DNA from: CAYMYN01 sp964394665
GTDB lineage: Bacteria > Planctomycetota > UBA1135 > GCA-002686595
Length of the DNA stretch: 64,000 nucleotides
Assembly (NCBI GenBank): GCA_964394665.1
Contig: CAYMYN010000006.1
Span: 136,619 to 200,618 of the forward strand
Direction: 5' to 3'
In this document: positions 32,788-41,162 of the stretch, in pieces
Position numbering within the stretch: position 1 is the stretch's first letter
Layout: each line of letters begins with the position of its first letter
The notes under the pieces: model-generated
What the model saw: only the letters and a program-made list of their open reading frames with translations
Databases searched by the model: none
What the model was told of the DNA's origin: nothing
Translations under genes and position numbers: made by a program

Positions 32788-33794
32788 GGTGTCGGGAAGT
32801 TGGGCGGCGAGCTGCTGCGGGTGAAGATCGTGCTCCCGGTGCTGTTCATCTCGTCCCACTCGTTGAGGCACATGCGGATCATGGCACGCCACTCCTCGTC
32901 ACCGCCGGGTCCGGTGTTGGCCGAGCGCGGGTCGCACAGGAGGCCGAGCGTCAGGGCGGCGAGATCCTCGAAGGAGATCAGCACGCCATCCCCCAGGCGG
33001 TCGATGTAGGTCGTCCTGCCCGCCAGCGGACCGCAGCTCCAATTGAGGTTCGCGGCCGCGTACTGCACGGAGAGGATGTTCGCCAGCACCCCGTTCGCCG
33101 GAGCGACCAAGTAGGCGCTGAGCTGGGCGAAGGCCGTCTGGAAGGGCACGTCCGTCGGGACGCTGAAGAGCGTGCCCTCCTGACCGTTCGGGTTGGTGAC
33201 GTTCGTGCGCAGGCACAGGTCGTTGAGCGCCTCGCGCCACAGGGGATCGCACGCTGCGAGCTCGCCCTGGCCCTGGTTGTGCCAGTAGCCCTTGCTGCGC
33301 GCGAACTCGGGCGTGTTCACCAGGAACACGTTGCCGAAGCCGATGCGGATGCGCGTCGAGTCCGCCACGACGAGGGCCGTCGTGGCGCTGGTCGGGAGCC
33401 ACTGCCCGCCGGCGATCCCCACGAAGCCCGGCGTGGGTGCCAGCGATTCGAGCAGGTACACGGTCCCGTCGATGGGCCGTAGGAACTGCACATAACCGTC
33501 GGCATCCGTAAAGGCGTCCTCCCGCCCGAGGGGGCCCGTGATGCGGACCTTCCAGCCCGCGAGCGGCAGATCGCCCCCGATCGAGGGTTGGAACGTGCCG
33601 TCCTCGTCGAGGTCGTAGAAGACCCGCCCGCGGATCACCATCACCTGGCGCGCAGGCTCCGCGGCCTGTTGCTCGCCATGTGCGGAGGGAACAGGACGGG
33701 CGCCGGGGACCGGCAGCGCTCCCAACTGCGCGAGGGCGAGGCCGGCCAGAAGGGGCGCTGCCAGGGACGGGAGCAAGGGAGGGACGAGCTTCAT
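32781..33794 (-). CDS. Secreted protein with SdrD-B-like domain
   Basis: The 337-residue protein starts at ATG 33794 with a signal peptide (LLPSLAAPLLAGLALAQLGA). Residues about 55-130 form an SdrD-B/CNA-B-like beta domain: VIRGRVFYDLDEDGTFQPS, then GWKVRITGPLGRED and FTDADGYVQFLRP. This family often forms calcium-stabilised stalks on surface proteins. The following region (SKGYWHNQGQGELAACDPL, FEDLAALTLGLLCDP) is unassigned and contains paired cysteines. The YWxNQ...W pattern recurs in secreted proteins that carry SdrD-B domains. It is convergent with the kinase/FGE gene, with 7 bp shared between the ends. A longer start at 33974 is possible but would put about 60 residues of low-complexity sequence before the signal peptide. 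Confidence 0.7.
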   Translation of the reverse strand: MKLVPPLLPSLAAPLLAGLALAQLGALPVPGARPVPSAHGEQQAAEPARQVMVIRGRVFYDLDEDGTFQPSIGGDLPLAGWKVRITGPLGREDAFTDADGYVQFLRPIDGTVYLLESLAPTPGFVGIAGGQWLPTSATTALVVADSTRIRIGFGNVFLVNTPEFARSKGYWHNQGQGELAACDPLWREALNDLCLRTNVTNPNGQEGTLFSVPTDVPFQTAFAQLSAYLVAPANGVLANILSVQYAAANLNWSCGPLAGRTTYIDRLGDGVLISFEDLAALTLGLLCDPRSANTGPGGDEEWRAMIRMCLNEWDEMNSTGSTIFTRSSSPPNFPTPY

Positions 33795-33960
33795 CGGGAC
33801 GGCGCGGGCGGGGACTTCCAGGCGTATCCACCTGGCTGATCTCGGCGCCGGGAAAGGGGAGTCCCAGGCAGTCGAGCCCCAGCAGAGTACCCCAAGTCGG
33901 GGTGCGCTGCGGGCAGGCGGGCGGGTCCCAGGGCTCCGGGCTCGAACGCTGCCCCCAGGC

Positions 33961-34770
33961 TCAGCCCCCCTCACCGGCCCGGCCCGCGGGACTCCGGGCG
34001 GGCCAGAGGGGGAAGACGAGTTGCCGCGCCAGGTTCGCGGGCACTTCCCCGTCGCCGGGGTAGCCGATGCGCTCGGGCGCGCGTTCTCGAGGCCAGTAGG
34101 CGGTGCGGAGCAGGTAGTCCCACAGCGAGAGCACGATGCCGAAGTTCTTGGCCGTGCCGCCCTCGTCAGAGAGGTCGTGGTGCCACCGGTGCATGCGCGG
34201 GCTGTTGAACACGCGGCCCAAGGGCCCCAGTCCCAGGTCGATGTTCGAGTGGTTGAAGTGGCCCCAGAAGGTCGCGAACACCGCTACCGCGAAGAGCGGC
34301 TCGGGCGAACCGCCGAGCCCGAGCAACGGCACGTAGAGCAACGAGCGATAGACGACGACCTCGACCCAGTGGAAGCGGAAGTTCCCCGCCCAGTCCATGA
34401 CGTGGATCGAGTGATGGAGCTTGTGGAACTGCCACAGCGCGGGAACGCGATGCAGCAGCCGGTGCACGTTCCACTGCAGGAAGTCGCTCACCACGAGGTA
34501 GATCGCGAACTGCAGGGCGAACGGCCGCGCGTCGAGCCAACCGCGCTCGGGCAGCAGCAAGGCCAGCGCCAGGCCCTCCCGCGTCCACGCCGCCACGAGC
34601 GCGATCCACCCCCCGACGAGCAGGTAGTAGAGGTGGCCGTGCAGGAGCAGATAGAAGAGATCGTTCCCGAGCTGCGGCCGCAGCACCCCCTGCCCCCGCC
34701 GCGCCGGCCGCAAACGCTCGGCGACGACGAAGAAGAGCGAGATCCCGATCAACCAGGGCAGGTACTCCAC
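33961..34770 (-). CDS. Fatty acid hydroxylase / sterol desaturase family membrane protein
   Basis: I start this 269-residue protein at GTG 34770, where the hydrophobic N-terminus (LPWLIGISLFFVVAERL) begins. The di-iron histidine clusters of the superfamily are complete: HRLLH followed by FHKLHHS near residues 120-135, HFNHSNIDL near 190, and HRWHHD near 210. Four or five membrane segments surround them. Family members use oxygen and a di-iron centre to hydroxylate or desaturate fatty acids, sterols, carotenoids or ether lipids. The substrate cannot be told from the sequence. It is divergent from the propeller gene at 34964, with 193 nt between them. Confidence 0.9.
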   Translation of the reverse strand: MEYLPWLIGISLFFVVAERLRPARRGQGVLRPQLGNDLFYLLLHGHLYYLLVGGWIALVAAWTREGLALALLLPERGWLDARPFALQFAIYLVVSDFLQWNVHRLLHRVPALWQFHKLHHSIHVMDWAGNFRFHWVEVVVYRSLLYVPLLGLGGSPEPLFAVAVFATFWGHFNHSNIDLGLGPLGRVFNSPRMHRWHHDLSDEGGTAKNFGIVLSLWDYLLRTAYWPRERAPERIGYPGDGEVPANLARQLVFPLWPARSPAGRAGEGG

Positions 34771-34963
34771 CGCGCGCCAAGGATACCGGGCGCCCACAGC
34801 CCCCTCGCTCCCTGGGCCCGGCGAACGGCTCCGGGGACGCAAGCTCGCGCTGCCTTGGGCCCTCTGGTGCGCTGCGGACCGAGTCCACCGGTCCCGCGCG
34901 TGACACGCCCTCCTGTTCGGGATTCCATGCAACCGAGCGCCCCCCCGAGGGTTGGTGCGCGTC

Positions 34964-36160
34964 ATGCCTACGATGGCTCTGGTTCCGTTCGCGCTCGGGC
35001 TGCTCCTCTCCCTCACCCCACGCGGGCCGGGGGTCCGGATCGAGGAGCCAGGCGAGCTCCCCCTGTTCGTGGAGGTCTCACGGGACGGAACTCGCGTCGC
35101 GGTCGCGCGCGAGGACGGGATCGTCGAGCTCTGGGACCCTCGGGAACTGGTTCCCCGGGAGAGGCTCGAGCCCGGCTTGGGCGGAACGCCCTGGGCCCTG
35201 GAATTCGCTCCGGACGGCATGCGGCTCGCGGCCCTCGCGGAGCGCGGAGCGCTCGTGGTTTGGGAACTCGCGGATGGAACGAGTGCCGCGACCCGCGCGC
35301 CCGGTCGGATGCGGCAGGTCCTCCATGGGCGTCTCGGTCTCCTACGGCTTCCGTTCGGGGCAGCCATCGCTTGGGCGCCGGGAAGCGCGCACTTGGCCGT
35401 GGTGGAGAGCGCGGGCCGGGCCCTGCTCTCGGATTCCTCCGGCGAGGTGCTCTTGCGCTGGGAGATCTCGCGCACGTTCGCCACCCCTCCGGTCGCGTGG
35501 ACGGGGGATGGCCGGAGCGTGCTGACCGCGCTGGGGGAGGCGATCGAGATCCGTACCTTGGACACGGACGCGAATCGTGAGCCTGCCGTGCGCCGTCTGT
35601 TGGCCCAGTCCCCGGTCGTGACCCTCGCGGTCCATCCCACGCGGGACTTGCTCGTGACCGGTCACGATCGCAGCCGGGCGATCCTGTGGGATCTCGCGAC
35701 TGGCGAGCGAGTGCGGGAGCACGAGGTCCCGGATCCCTGGCTGCCGGAGGACGAGGATGAGGTCGCCTGGGCCGCATTCTCGCCGGACGGGAAGGTACTC
35801 GCGCTCTCGACCCGCGGTGGATCCCACGTGTTCCTGCTCGACGTCCAACGGGGCGAGTTGCTCTGGACCAGCGAGTTCCTGGGCGCCCACTTCTGCGAGC
35901 CGCTCGAGCTCGCCTGGAGCCCGGACTCGAGCCGCATCTGGTACGCCTTCGCCTGCGGCGGCGGCGAGTTGGGTTCCCACGCCCTATCCCCCTCGGCGCG
36001 GCACGAGCCCTACTCCGGCCAGGGGCGTCTGCCTCGCTTCGGGGGCGAGCTGGGCCTCACGATCACGACGGCGGGCGTCATCCGCCGCGTCCTCGACGTC
36101 CAGTTCGGGGACGTCCAACCCGGGCTTGAACCCGATCACCCGCCGCGGGAGGAGCGTTGA
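34964..36160 (+). CDS. Exported WD40-like beta-propeller protein
   Basis: The 398-residue protein starts at ATG 34964 (ATG 34973 is also possible). A hydrophobic N-terminus (ALVPFALGLLLSLTPRG) suggests export. Several blades have degenerate WD40/YVTN signatures: VAREDGIVELWDPRELV, LAALAERGALVVWELADG, LVTGHDRSRAILWDLATGE, and AAFSPDGKVLALSTRGGS. The C-terminal 60 residues are less regular. Such propellers are binding scaffolds; no enzymatic motif is present. Base composition is a little lower in GC than the LPS genes downstream. No ligand or partner can be assigned. Confidence 0.7.
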   Translation: MPTMALVPFALGLLLSLTPRGPGVRIEEPGELPLFVEVSRDGTRVAVAREDGIVELWDPRELVPRERLEPGLGGTPWALEFAPDGMRLAALAERGALVVWELADGTSAATRAPGRMRQVLHGRLGLLRLPFGAAIAWAPGSAHLAVVESAGRALLSDSSGEVLLRWEISRTFATPPVAWTGDGRSVLTALGEAIEIRTLDTDANREPAVRRLLAQSPVVTLAVHPTRDLLVTGHDRSRAILWDLATGERVREHEVPDPWLPEDEDEVAWAAFSPDGKVLALSTRGGSHVFLLDVQRGELLWTSEFLGAHFCEPLELAWSPDSSRIWYAFACGGGELGSHALSPSARHEPYSGQGRLPRFGGELGLTITTAGVIRRVLDVQFGDVQPGLEPDHPPREER

Positions 36161-36503
36161 TCGGTGCCCCAAGGGACCGCTCCAGGGGGAGAGGTTCGAT
36201 CCGCCAATCGCCGCGCTGGCCGGGGCTGGGTGCCCGGTACGACTCCTTCCGCTCGGGGGCCCGTCCGCGGGTGGTGCGACTCGACGGGGCGCTCGAGCCC
36301 CCCCGGCCCCCGCCCTGCCCCCTGGGGGTGCCCGGATGCCCCGGTCCTTGCAAGCAAGGCCGGCGCCGCTAGGATCTTCCGGTTCGATCCCCGCCGGGGA
36401 GTCCGGGTTGGACCCCCCCTGGCCGGCGCGGGCGCGCCCCGGGATCGCCGCCGGCCCCCGCGGGGTCGGCCGCCCACGAGTCCGTCGGTCCCGATCGATC
36501 CCC
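36161..36503. other. 343-bp intergenic region before the omega/lpxK cluster
   Basis: No credible coding frame was found. It contains a sigma-70-like promoter at 36348-36375 and two identical decamers GGTTCGATCC (36193-36202 and 36381-36390). The decamers resemble a tRNA T-loop but lack a matching stem, so no RNA gene is called. The rest is G- and C-homopolymer-rich. Confidence 0.6.
36348..36375 (+). promoter_or_regulatory. Sigma-70-like promoter (TTGCAA, 16 nt, TAGGAT)
   Basis: TTGCAA at 36348-36353 and TAGGAT at 36370-36375 are separated by 16 nt. The -10 lies 128 nt before the ATG of the omega-like gene, which begins the lipid A cluster. Confidence 0.5.
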
Positions 36504-36725
36504 ATGGAGCAACAGACCCTTCCCCAGCGCCTCCAGAAGTCCGTCTGCGGCTCGTTCCACAAGACCGCCCTGCTGCAGAAGCGCGTGCGCGAGCTGATCC
36601 GCGGCGCCGCGCCGCTGATCGAGACGCGCGAGGTCAACCCGATCAAGATCGCCTTCCTCGAGATGGAGCGCGGCCTGATCGAGCTGATCCCCGACGAGGA
36701 CCTCGGCCCGCCGCCGACCCTCTGA
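36504..36725 (+). CDS. rpoZ: Probable RNA polymerase omega subunit
   Basis: This 73-residue protein begins at ATG 36504. The core FHKTALLQKRVRELIRGAAP followed by LIETREVNPIKIAFLEMERG matches the omega pattern: F.L..L..KR...L..G..PL......., then an IA..E...G.I motif. Planctomycetal omega proteins use the same LQKR and PL(V/I)(D/E)TR wording. Omega binds the beta-prime subunit and helps RNA polymerase assembly. Being small and divergent, it could also be an unrelated protein, but the motif order is convincing. It leads a gene group for lipid A (lpxK starts 25 nt after the stop), so core transcription and envelope genes appear to share a transcript. Confidence 0.65.
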   Translation: MEQQTLPQRLQKSVCGSFHKTALLQKRVRELIRGAAPLIETREVNPIKIAFLEMERGLIELIPDEDLGPPPTL

Positions 36726-36750
36726 ACCGGCTGCCGGCGGCGCGCTCGCC

Positions 36751-37842
36751 ATGTCCGAGCCTCCGCGCAGGATCGAGGAACGGCTCGCCCGCCGCGGCGG
36801 TGCGCTCGAGCTCCTGCGCGCGCCGGCCCTGCTCTTCGCCGGGATCGCGCGCGCGCGCAACGCGCTCCACGGCCGCGGGCTGCTGCCCCGCGCGCGCCTC
36901 GCGGCGAGCGTCGTGAGCGTCGGCAACCTGACCGTCGGCGGCACGGGCAAGACGCCCTGCGTGGTGTTCCTGGCCCGCCTGCTCGAGCGCCGCGGCCGGC
37001 GCGTGGGTCTGCTCTCGCGCGGCTACGGCCGGGCGCGCGGGGCCGCGGTCAACGACGAGGGCGAGTTGCTCGCGCGCCTGTTGCCCGGCGTGCCGCAGGT
37101 GCAGGACCGGGACCGGGTCGCGGGTGGGCTCGAGCTCGAGCGCCAGGGTTGCGACGTGATCCTGCTCGACGACGGCTTCCAGCACCGGCGTCTGGCGCGC
37201 GACCTCGACCTGGTGTTGATCGATGCCACCCGTCCTTGGGGATTGGCGAGCGTCGACGGCCGGCCGGCGGTGCGGGCGGTCTTGCCCCGCGGACTGCTGC
37301 GCGAGCCGCCCTCGGGGCTCGCCCGCGCCGACGCGTTGCTGCTGACGCGCGCCGATCAGGTGGCGCCGGCGGAGCTGGCGGCGCTGGAGCAGGAGTTGGC
37401 GGACCTGGCCCCGGGGCGCGCGATCCTGCGCGCCGCGCACCGGCCGACGGGGTTGCGCGCCGCGCCGGGCGCAGGGGAGCGTCTGGAGCTCGGAGCGCTC
37501 GCCGGGCGAGCGGTGACCCTGGTGTCGGCCATCGGCAACCCGGCGGCCTTCGAACGCGCGGCCCGCGAGCTGGGCGCCGACGTGCGCGCCGTGCGGCGTT
37601 TCCCCGACCACCATCGTTTCAGCGCCGCGGAGCTCGCGGGCGCCGCGGCGAGCGGCAGCGAGCTGCTCGTCACCGCCAAGGACGCGGTCAAGCTCGAGCC
37701 CCTGGGCATCCCGTGCCTGGTGCTCGAGATCGAGTTCGCGATCCTATCGGGCGCGTCGGTGCTGGACGCCCTGCTCGAGGCCCTGCCGCCCGCGGCCGGA
37801 CGGCTCGAGCGCCGCGCGCTGCACGAGGGTCTGCATGGCTGA
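36751..37842 (+). CDS. lpxK: Tetraacyldisaccharide 4'-kinase
   Basis: The 363-residue protein matches LpxK, which phosphorylates the 4' position of the lipid A precursor at the inner membrane. The N-terminal ARNALHGRGLLPRARL precedes the P-loop segment VVSVGNLTVGGTGKTP at residues about 53-68. The LpxK signatures LLSRGYGRARG, VILLDDGFQHRRLARDLDLV and LPRGLLREPPSG follow in the normal order, and FPDHHRFS is near 287. The length is typical (about 330-370). It overlaps the acyltransferase gene by 8 nt. Together they show that the organism makes lipid A and therefore has an LPS-bearing outer membrane. Confidence 0.95.
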   Translation: MSEPPRRIEERLARRGGALELLRAPALLFAGIARARNALHGRGLLPRARLAASVVSVGNLTVGGTGKTPCVVFLARLLERRGRRVGLLSRGYGRARGAAVNDEGELLARLLPGVPQVQDRDRVAGGLELERQGCDVILLDDGFQHRRLARDLDLVLIDATRPWGLASVDGRPAVRAVLPRGLLREPPSGLARADALLLTRADQVAPAELAALEQELADLAPGRAILRAAHRPTGLRAAPGAGERLELGALAGRAVTLVSAIGNPAAFERAARELGADVRAVRRFPDHHRFSAAELAGAAASGSELLVTAKDAVKLEPLGIPCLVLEIEFAILSGASVLDALLEALPPAAGRLERRALHEGLHG

Positions 37843-38839
37843 GCACCGGGAAGGGCAGGGCGCGGAGGAAGCCGAGGAGGGGAGCCCCGACGTGCTGGGC
37901 ACCCGCGCGGGGCCGCTGGCGTGGCTCGAGTATGGCGCGGCGCGTGCGCTCTTCGGGTTCCTGGCGCGCCTGCCGCACGGCGCGCAGCAGCGGTTGTTCA
38001 CCGGGCTCGCCCTCCTCGCGCGCGCCCTCGACCGGCGGCGCTCCGACGCGGCGCGCGTGTTCCTGCGCCAGGCCCTGGGCTGCGCGCGCACGGAGCACGA
38101 CCTCGAACGGCGCGTGCTCGCCGCCTGGCGGCACTTCTTCCGCGTCACCCTCGACACCCACGCCCTCGGTGCGCGCATCGCCCCCGAGCGCCTGCTCGAG
38201 CACTTCGAGGTCGAGGAGTGCGAGGGCCTGCGCGAGGCGCTCGCCGCGGGGCGCGGGGGCCTGATCGCCTGCCCGCACCTGGGCAACTGGGAGGCCGGCT
38301 CGGCGCTCCTGCCCGCGCTCGGTTTCCGGCCCCTATGGGTCGTCGCGCGCCCACCGAACAACCGTCCGCTCTCGGCCTACCTGAACCGCGCGCGCCTGGC
38401 CCGCGGCATCGGGGTGTTGCCGCGCCGGGGCGGCATGGCCGAGGCCGCGCGCCGCATCAAGCAAGGCGCGTGGATCGCGCTCCTGCCCGATCAGCGCCCG
38501 CGCAAGCGTTGGGTGATGGCGCCCTTCTTCGGCCGCCCGGCGCGCTGCGAGCGCGGCGTCACGGCCCTCGCGCGGCGCCTCGACGTGCCGCTGGTCGTGG
38601 CTTCCTGCACCTACGACGGGGGAGCGCTGCGTTTCCGGGCGCGCTTCACGCGCGTCATCCGACCCAGCGAGCTCGCCGGCCTCTCGCCCGAGGAATCGAC
38701 GGCGCTGCTGAACCGCGAGCTCGAGCGCCTGATCCTCGCCGCGCCCGAGCAGTACTTCTGGCTGCACGACCGCTACCGCGGCGAAGCCCCGGTAGCGGCG
38801 ACCTGCGCCCCGGCCTCGCCGGGGGAGAACCAACCATGA
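37835..38839 (+). CDS. Lipid A biosynthesis acyltransferase (LpxL/HtrB family)
   Basis: The 334-residue protein starts at ATG 37835 inside lpxK. The catalytic HX4E motif is HLGNWE at residues 148-153, preceded by GGLIACP. The following motifs are VVARPPNNRPLSAYLNRARL, IKQGAWIALLPDQRPRK and FFGRPARCERGVTALARR, all as in late lipid A acyltransferases that add secondary acyl chains from acyl-ACP. An alanine-rich N-terminal segment around residues 30-50 could be membrane-associated. Whether it adds laurate, myristate or another chain cannot be decided. The stop shares ATGA with the next gene. Confidence 0.9.
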   Translation: MAEHREGQGAEEAEEGSPDVLGTRAGPLAWLEYGAARALFGFLARLPHGAQQRLFTGLALLARALDRRRSDAARVFLRQALGCARTEHDLERRVLAAWRHFFRVTLDTHALGARIAPERLLEHFEVEECEGLREALAAGRGGLIACPHLGNWEAGSALLPALGFRPLWVVARPPNNRPLSAYLNRARLARGIGVLPRRGGMAEAARRIKQGAWIALLPDQRPRKRWVMAPFFGRPARCERGVTALARRLDVPLVVASCTYDGGALRFRARFTRVIRPSELAGLSPEESTALLNRELERLILAAPEQYFWLHDRYRGEAPVAATCAPASPGENQP

Positions 38840-39420
38840 CTTCGAACACCCTCCGTCTCGTGTGCGCCGCCCTGGCCCTGGTCGGCGCGGCCTCCCCGTG
38901 GAACGCGCCGACCGCGACCGCCCCCCAGGATCCCGCCCCCGCGCCCGTGCCGGCGCAGGAGCCGGCGGAGCCCTCCGAGCCCACGATCGCCGTCGCCGCG
39001 ATGCTCGAGGGCGCCTGGGTCGAGCGCCGCGCGCAGGCCGGCGGCACGAGCCACGTCGAGGAGGTCTGGTCCGCGCCCGCCGGCGACAACGTCATGGGCA
39101 CCTTCCGCTGGCTCGCGCCGGACGGCAGCGCGGCGATGTACGAGATCCTGGTCCTCACCGCGGAGAAGGAGGGGATCTTCCTGCGCCTGCGGCACTTCGG
39201 GCCCGACCTGGTCGCTTGGGAGGAGCGCGACGCGCCCAAGACCCTGCGCCTGGCGCGGGCCGAGCCCCGGCGGCTCGTGTTCGAGGCCCACGCCCACTGC
39301 GGCGACCTCGCCCGCGTGACCTACGACCGCTCGGAGGAGGACGTGCTGGCCATCGAGGTGGCCTTCGAGGCCGAGGGCGGGCGCCCGCCCCTGCGCTTCC
39401 GGCTCGCGCGCCGGCGCTGA
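38836..39420 (+). CDS. Exported DUF6265-like protein
   Basis: The 194-residue protein starts at ATG 38836 in an ATGA overlap with the acyltransferase. Residues 1-30 are a signal peptide, followed by a proline/alanine linker (PQDPAPAPVPAQEPAEP). The folded part from residue 55 follows the DUF6265 pattern: MLEGAWVERRAQAGG, VEEVWSAPAGDNVMGTFRW, MYEILVLTAEKEGIFLRLRH, then LVFEAHAHCG. The family is a lipocalin-like beta barrel of unknown function. Translational coupling to lipid A genes hints at an envelope role, not more. Confidence 0.75.
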   Translation: MTSNTLRLVCAALALVGAASPWNAPTATAPQDPAPAPVPAQEPAEPSEPTIAVAAMLEGAWVERRAQAGGTSHVEEVWSAPAGDNVMGTFRWLAPDGSAAMYEILVLTAEKEGIFLRLRHFGPDLVAWEERDAPKTLRLARAEPRRLVFEAHAHCGDLARVTYDRSEEDVLAIEVAFEAEGGRPPLRFRLARRR

Positions 39421-39671
39421 ACCGCCGGCGAGCACGCCCGAGTGCGCGGGGAGCACGGCGCTGCCCGGGGGCCCTACGCTCGCACGCAGCGCTGCGGTAC
39501 CTTGCCCCGGCCCATGCCGCCCCTGGATCCCGACCCCGCTGCGCTCGCCGTCCCGACCCAGCCCCGTCCCCCGGTGCTCGCCGGCGAGTCCGGCGCCGAT
39601 CCCGCCCGGGAGGGACGCGGACCCGCCGCACCCCGGCCGCTCGGCGCGCGGAGCTCGGGGGGGAGCGCGGC

Positions 39672-41159
39672 ATGAACGCGCGTGAACTGGAGCGGGCCCT
39701 CGAGACCCTCGGCGCGCCGCGCGTGCTGATCGTCGGCGACCTGATGCTCGACCGCTACGTCAGCGGCGACGTGTCGCGCATCTCGCCCGAGGCGCCGATC
39801 CCGATCATCGCCGCGCGGCACAGCGAGGAGAAGCTCGGCGGCGCGGGCAACGTGGTCGCGAACCTGCGCTCGATGGGCGCGGAGGTCGAGATCGTCGGCA
39901 TGCTCGGGGCCGACGCCTTCGGCGAGACGGTGCGCAGGCTGCTCGCGGAGTCGGGCGTGGACGACGCGGGCCTGGTGGTCGACGGCGAGCGCCCCACGAT
40001 CCAGAAGACGCGCATGATGAGCGGCGTGCAGCAGATGTTGCGCGTCGACTGGGAGGACCCGCGACCGGCGAGCGGCGCGGTCGAGGCGGCCCTGCTCGAG
40101 CGCGCGCTGGCGGCCCTGGGGCGCGCGCAGGCGGTGGTGCTCTCCGACTACGGCAAGGGCGTGCTGACCCCGGGCGTGTTGCGGCCGCTGATCGACGCGG
40201 CGCGCGCGCGCGGCGTGCCGGTGCTCGTCGATCCCAAGGGGCACGACTACACGCGCTATCGGCGCGCGAGCCTCGTGACGCCCAACCGCAGGGAGGCCGA
40301 GGAAGCCCTGGGCCGCAAGCTGGTCGGCACGGCGGCGCTCGAACAAGGCGCGCGCGACCTGATCGCCCTGGCCGAGCTCGACGCCGCGGTCATCACCCTG
40401 GGGGCCGAGGGCATCCTGTACTCGACCGCCGCGGGCGAGGTGGGCCGCGACCCGGCCCGGGCGCGGGCGGTGTTCGACGTCACGGGAGCGGGGGACACCG
40501 TCGTGGCGCACCTGGCGCTGTACCTGGCCGGCGGGCTGCCGTTGGCGGCGGCCGTCGGCCTGGCGAACCAGGCCGCGGGCATCGTCGTCGGTCGCCTGGG
40601 CGCCAGCACGGTCACGCGTTCGGAGCTGCGCGCGCAGCTCCGCGAGGGCGGCCTGCCCGAGGGCAAGGTGCTCTGCCACGAGGACCTCGACGCGGTCGTG
40701 ACCAACTGGCGCCAGGCGGGCAAGCGCATCGTGCTGACCAACGGCTGCTTCGACATCCTGCACGCGGGGCACGTCGACTACCTGCGCTTCGCGCGCTCGA
40801 AGGGCGACGTGTTGCTCGTCGGCGTCAACGACGACGCCAGCGTGCGCCGGCTCAAGGGCGAGGGTCGGCCGGTCAACGGCATCGAGGATCGCCTGGTGGT
40901 GCTGGCGGCGCTCGAGATGGTCGACGGCGTCGTGCCCTTCGCCGAGGACACGCCGGCCGAGCTCGTGCGCCGCGTGACGCCCCACGTGCTCGTCAAGGGC
41001 GAGGATTGGCGCGACAAGGGCGTCGTCGGCCGGGAGTGGGTCGAGGGCCACGGCGGGACGGTGGTGCTGGCGCCCCTGGTGCCGGGCCGCTCGACGACCG
41101 CCATCCTCGAGCGCGGGCGCGCCCCGCGCGGCGACGGGAACCAGCGCGTGGAGGGTTGA
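39672..41159 (+). CDS. hldE: Bifunctional heptose-7-phosphate kinase / heptose-1-phosphate adenylyltransferase
   Basis: The 495-residue protein has the full HldE (RfaE) fusion used to make ADP-heptose for the LPS core. Residues 1-325 are a PfkB-type kinase: VLIVGDLMLDRYVSGDVSRI, SPEAPIPI, the GGAGNVV segment, VVLSDYGKGVLTP, and the DVTGAGDTVVAH anion hole near 273. Residues from about 345 are the nucleotidyltransferase with TNGCFDILHAGHVDYL near 355 and VNDDASVRRLKGEGRPV, ending at KGEDWRDKGVVG. It follows the DUF6265 gene after 251 nt and precedes a radical SAM gene by 3 nt. A second, split kinase/transferase pair lies 1.7 kb downstream. Confidence 0.93.
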   Translation: MNARELERALETLGAPRVLIVGDLMLDRYVSGDVSRISPEAPIPIIAARHSEEKLGGAGNVVANLRSMGAEVEIVGMLGADAFGETVRRLLAESGVDDAGLVVDGERPTIQKTRMMSGVQQMLRVDWEDPRPASGAVEAALLERALAALGRAQAVVLSDYGKGVLTPGVLRPLIDAARARGVPVLVDPKGHDYTRYRRASLVTPNRREAEEALGRKLVGTAALEQGARDLIALAELDAAVITLGAEGILYSTAAGEVGRDPARARAVFDVTGAGDTVVAHLALYLAGGLPLAAAVGLANQAAGIVVGRLGASTVTRSELRAQLREGGLPEGKVLCHEDLDAVVTNWRQAGKRIVLTNGCFDILHAGHVDYLRFARSKGDVLLVGVNDDASVRRLKGEGRPVNGIEDRLVVLAALEMVDGVVPFAEDTPAELVRRVTPHVLVKGEDWRDKGVVGREWVEGHGGTVVLAPLVPGRSTTAILERGRAPRGDGNQRVEG

Positions 41160-41162
41160 ACG

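Noticed and set aside
36193..36390. Two copies of GGTTCGATCC resembling a tRNA T-loop
   Set aside because: The flanking bases do not form a T-stem, and no anticodon arm or acceptor stem could be folded around either copy.
39514..39675. Possible 53-codon gene just before hldE sharing ATGA with its start
   Set aside because: Its translation is proline/alanine-rich without a motif, and there is no ribosome-binding site; the 251-nt region is treated as non-coding leader.
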